The notes below the pieces were generated by a model, which was given only the letters and a program-made list of their open reading frames with translations, made no database searches and was not told the DNA's origin. From positions 1 through 6,769 of the forward strand of contig JACPFE010000214.1 of assembly GCA_016183145.1 (NCBI GenBank): DNA of 6,769 nucleotides, read 5' to 3'. The stretch comes from Deltaproteobacteria bacterium. GTDB lineage: Bacteria; Desulfobacterota; Binatia; UBA9968. The position numbers and the translations under genes were made by a program. This document shows positions 4,305-6,769 of this stretch, in pieces (position 1 is the first letter of the stretch; the number at the start of each line of letters is the position of its first letter).

Positions 4305-6029
4305 TCACTCTTCCTGAATTAGATAATGGTCACTGATATGCGCCAGGATTTCCATCCGGTCCGGGGTGGCGCCGGCCGGCGTGGTTCGCTCCAGTTTGCG
4401 TAGTCCCCTGGCCAACTGTTGATCTCCCAACACATCGTTCACCCAGCGGGAAAAGTCGCCGGCGCCGAGGTGGTGCCGCAGCGAAGCCAACGGGGCCTCA
4501 TGTACCGCCTGATAGAATTCCCTCATATTACGGGCAACCATCGGGACATCGGTATCTACGAAGCGAAAAGCCTTGTCTTCCGACAAGCGGGTGTCCGCGT
4601 ACTTGCGGAAGTGATGCGCGTGGCGCGTCACGCGCTCCGCGGGCTCGAAGACGCGCCAGGGATTGACCGCGTCGCCGGTCAGCAAGAGGCCGGCTCTGGG
4701 GAAAACGACGCTGTCCAGCGCCGCGTGGGCCGCCAGCCCGCGCGGGCCGTGAGCCTGCAAAACTTTGGTTATAAAGTAGCGTTCTTCCTCTACCCGGGTC
4801 ATCGCAATGATATGCGCGCCGATCGCCTCGTAAACATCGCTTGGAAGCAAGCTGGGGCGGTAAGTGACCAGACAAAAATTTCCGGTTCGGCTCGCGAGAT
4901 ATTTTAGGCAAGGGCTGGAGGGTTGAAAAAAATAATGAGCTTCGTCGATCAACACCCAATTGGGAATACCCGTGGCTTGGCGCTCGTCTTGGAGCGCAGC
5001 GAGCAATTGATCCACATAGACCAACTGCTCTCGCGGTGCCAAGGAGGTTAAACCGAAGACGATGCTCAGGGGCTCGGTGACCAGCAGTTGCGCGGCCGCT
5101 TGAGGCGGCGGCAAAGCCAATTCGAGACCCAGGGTAATGATCTTCGACCTCTGCCCCATCTGCGCGTAATCGCCCTCTGGATCGATGATGCAAATTCGAT
5201 GTCCTTGCTCAACGAGCTGTTCGGCGAGCAGCCCGGCGATCCAGGATTTGCCGGAGCGCGGGTCGCCGCTGACGACGATGTTGATGCCTGATGTCGGCAG
5301 CGCTACTTCGTCTCCGTCCGATGTGCTACCCACCCTCACCTTGCGCCGGGCCGGCGTTGGCGCGAATCCCCCCTGCTTCAGCATTTTGCGGATGTAGAGA
5401 GCGACGCCGGCACCGCCAAGTTGGGTCAGTCGCTCGTCCGCCAGCGCCGACACGGCAGGCACCGCGCCGCGCGCGGCCACCGCAACCTCCGCCTCCGTCA
5501 TCATGGGAATATCATTTTCCGCATCGCCGAAGGCGACGAGATTGCGTTCGGAGCGGCCCAGCTCGTCCAGCGCGCGGTGAATGCCGACCGCTTTATTGAT
5601 GCCGCTGGGCAGCAGCATTACGGCGCCGCGATTGAACACCATCTGCCCATCGATCCCAAGGCTCCTTATCAGATCGAGCAGTTTGCCCGCGTGTTGCTCC
5701 CATGTGCCGACGACAACCGCCCCGGTGTGAAAAGGCACGCCGTGAGCGCGCAACTCTCCTAAAAAATGCTCCGGCGGCGGCTGGCCGAGCTGAATCGTCC
5801 GGCCGAGATCGCAAAGGTAAATGACGGCGCCGTTCTCCGCGACGACCGCGTCAAACGGCGAAATCTCCTGGCAGGCGTGTTGGACGTCTTCCAGCACACG
5901 GCCGGTAACCAAAAGAGTCCTCATACCCTGCGCCCGCGCTTCCCCAAGCGCGGCGTAAAGCTCGGGGGCAGGTTTGCCGTCTGTCGCCCCGGTGCCGTCG
6001 AAGTCGCAGGCGATCACTCGGCAATACAC
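4305..6029 (-). CDS. Fusion protein: HAD-IIB phosphatase + HerA/FtsK-like ATPase + C-terminal module
   Basis: A 574-residue three-part protein. Residues 1-220 are a HAD hydrolase of the Cof/sucrose-phosphatase type, with D9-F-D11-G-T nucleophile loop, T42-G-R motif II, N145-K146 motif III and G168-DAEND173 motif IV, all catalytic positions present. Residues ~225-240 form a linker. Residues ~245-465 are a P-loop ATPase: Walker A GDPRSGKS (255-262), the HerA-like IIDPEGDY (281-288), Walker B VLIDEAH (359-365) and VTYRPS (388-393) where HerA usually has TQRPS. Residues ~470-574 are a separate helical module (FRKYADTRLSEDKAFRF, GDFSRWVNDVLGD), reminiscent of the DUF5752 type from memory. The start is GTG 6029: TGA lies in frame two codons upstream, AGGTG precedes it, and the HAD loop begins at residue 9. 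It follows ybaK by 28 bp. The phosphatase substrate and the ATPase's target (DNA, protein or neither) are unknown. Domain calls are firm, function is not. Confidence 0.88.
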   Translation of the reverse strand: MYCRVIACDFDGTGATDGKPAPELYAALGEARAQGMRTLLVTGRVLEDVQHACQEISPFDAVVAENGAVIYLCDLGRTIQLGQPPPEHFLGELRAHGVPFHTGAVVVGTWEQHAGKLLDLIRSLGIDGQMVFNRGAVMLLPSGINKAVGIHRALDELGRSERNLVAFGDAENDIPMMTEAEVAVAARGAVPAVSALADERLTQLGGAGVALYIRKMLKQGGFAPTPARRKVRVGSTSDGDEVALPTSGINIVVSGDPRSGKSWIAGLLAEQLVEQGHRICIIDPEGDYAQMGQRSKIITLGLELALPPPQAAAQLLVTEPLSIVFGLTSLAPREQLVYVDQLLAALQDERQATGIPNWVLIDEAHYFFQPSSPCLKYLASRTGNFCLVTYRPSLLPSDVYEAIGAHIIAMTRVEEERYFITKVLQAHGPRGLAAHAALDSVVFPRAGLLLTGDAVNPWRVFEPAERVTRHAHHFRKYADTRLSEDKAFRFVDTDVPMVARNMREFYQAVHEAPLASLRHHLGAGDFSRWVNDVLGDQQLARGLRKLERTTPAGATPDRMEILAHISDHYLIQEE

Positions 6030-6032
6030 GGT

Positions 6033-6038
6033 TCACCT
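6033..6038 (-). promoter_or_regulatory. Ribosome site for the GTG start of the HAD-ATPase fusion gene
   Basis: AGGTGA with the core AGGT 5 nt before GTG 6029-6027. The site itself contains the in-frame TGA (6035-6033), which excludes any longer protein. The weak site and GTG start suggest modest translation, possibly coupled to ybaK ending 28 bp upstream. Confidence 0.6.
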
Positions 6039-6057
6039 GTCTTCGCTGCTCGGCCCG

Positions 6058-6543
6058 CTATGCCGCTTTCCTTATTTTCTCTGCCACCAGCCGGGCGAGC
6101 TGGGGTTTTACCAACCGCGCGAAGTCTACGTACTTCAGCCGGACCGTCTGCGTGTGGTTGCCGGCGTTGAAATAGATATACTCGTCCTGCTCCAGCGCCG
6201 GGTCGACGTAAACCTTGAGGCCGAAGAGGTTGCCGAACGGCGGCATCGCGCCGATCTCACAGTCGGGAAAGCGCGAGATGAACTCATCTTCAGTGGCGAG
6301 CCGCGCCTTGTTGGCGCCCAGGCTCGCTCTAACCAGGTCCAGGCTGACCTTGCGGCTGCCGGGGATCACCCCCATCACTAGCGCGCCATCCACCTCGAGC
6401 ATGACGACCTTCGCCATCTCCTTGCCCGAGAAATGCTGCCTTGCGGCAATTTCTTGCGCCGTGTAGGCCAGCGCATGATTGTAAACCTCGTAGCTGACCT
6501 TCGCCTCGTCAAGCGCCTCTTTGAGTTTCTTTAAAATCGGCAT
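6058..6543 (-). CDS. YbaK/EbsC-family aminoacyl-tRNA deacylase (trans-editing domain)
   Basis: A free-standing editing domain of the YbaK/ProX superfamily, expected to hydrolyse mischarged aminoacyl-tRNA (for example Ala- or Cys-tRNA-Pro) in the cytoplasm. The 161-residue protein shows YTAQEIAARQHFSGKEMAKVVML, with the conserved lysine K45 in AKVV, and the GxxxPxG loop GAMPPFG (98-104). A DEYIYFNAGNHTQTV segment (120-134) supplies the late strands. Size fits the family (150-170). I chose ATG 6543 because AAGGAGG lies 5 nt upstream of it; the in-frame ATG at 6567 would place that site inside the coding region. It ends at TAG 6060-6058 and is followed 28 bp later by the HAD-ATPase fusion gene, so the two are probably cotranscribed. 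The exact tRNA and amino acid specificity cannot be read from the sequence. Confidence 0.9.
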   Translation of the reverse strand: MPILKKLKEALDEAKVSYEVYNHALAYTAQEIAARQHFSGKEMAKVVMLEVDGALVMGVIPGSRKVSLDLVRASLGANKARLATEDEFISRFPDCEIGAMPPFGNLFGLKVYVDPALEQDEYIYFNAGNHTQTVRLKYVDFARLVKPQLARLVAEKIRKAA

Positions 6544-6548
6544 AACTC

Positions 6549-6555
6549 CCTCCTT
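6549..6555 (-). promoter_or_regulatory. Shine-Dalgarno site fixing the ybaK-like start
   Basis: AAGGAGG with a 5-nt spacer before ATG 6543-6541 on the minus strand. It rules in favour of the 161-residue protein over the 169-residue one. Confidence 0.8.
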
Positions 6556-6769
6556 ATGAACTTTCATCGTTCAGGGTTCGATCTGTTTCTCAAGAACCGT
6601 TTCACTCTCAAACCGTTTGATTTCCATTCGCGCTCTCGATACACACTATTGCGCAAAATGCATGCCGTGGCGACCACAAAACACTCGGCGCGTTTCCACC
6701 GCATAATCCCTCGCACGGCGCGCGTGAGCTTTTATGATGCGGCTGAATCTTTTCACCGCTGCAAAGACC
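6556..6769. other. Upstream region of the ybaK-like gene; no convincing gene
   Basis: This 214-bp end of the window should contain the promoter of the ybaK/HAD-ATPase operon, but I find no clear -35/-10 pair. An 8-bp direct repeat AACCGTTT occurs at 6595-6602 and 6611-6618 (16-bp period); the second copy sits in the near-palindrome CAAAC-C-GTTTG (6609-6619). An ATG at 6734 on the plus strand is open to the window end but has a poor ribosome site. Confidence 0.35.

Noticed and set aside
4419..5814. Several open frames overlapping the HAD-ATPase gene on both strands
   Set aside because: They overlap a gene with intact motifs and encode no recognisable domain.
6544..6567. Longer YbaK start at ATG 6567
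   Set aside because: The best ribosome site lies inside this extension, 5 nt before the ATG at 6543.
6734..6769. Possible start of a plus-strand gene (ATG 6734, MMRLNLFTAAKT to the window end)
   Set aside because: Only 12 codons are visible, the ribosome site is weak, and nothing can be recognised; it needs sequence beyond the window.

Overview
The window looks like a fragment of a high-GC (roughly 58-60 %, by eye) Gram-negative-type bacterial chromosome. Good AGGAGG-type Shine-Dalgarno sites, tight gene spacing and the protein families suggest a soil or groundwater lineage such as the former Deltaproteobacteria/Binatota/NC10/Rokubacteria group. That placement is an impression from sequence style, not proof. 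No transposase, phage gene, CRISPR array, tRNA or rRNA is visible.

Layout. (1) Positions 8-2432, minus strand: a probable two-gene operon of a long-chain acyl-CoA synthetase followed 37 bp later by a UspA-type universal stress protein. The usp frame is broken at codon 27 by an in-frame TAG directly followed by ATG. (2) Positions 2433-2777: a 345-bp divergent intergenic region with several palindromes and a set of alternative GGTGG/CCACC pairings. (3) Positions 2778-4215, plus strand: a short mannose-1-phosphate guanylyltransferase-like nucleotidyltransferase and, 34 bp later, a small exported or membrane-anchored protein with an FxLYD-like fold. (4) Positions 4216-4304: a short convergent gap with a small hairpin. 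(5) Positions 4305-6543, minus strand: a YbaK/EbsC-type aminoacyl-tRNA editing protein followed 28 bp later by a 574-residue fusion protein. The fusion joins a HAD-IIB phosphatase, a HerA/FtsK-like P-loop ATPase and a distinct C-terminal module. (6) Positions 6544-6769: upstream region of ybaK, with no convincing gene.

Functionally the window mixes fatty-acid activation, stress response, nucleotide-sugar supply for surface glycans or compatible solutes, and tRNA quality control. The two items most worth following up are the HAD-HerA-like fusion ATPase, for which I know no characterised member, and the amber codon inside an otherwise well-preserved usp gene that keeps a near-ideal ribosome binding site.
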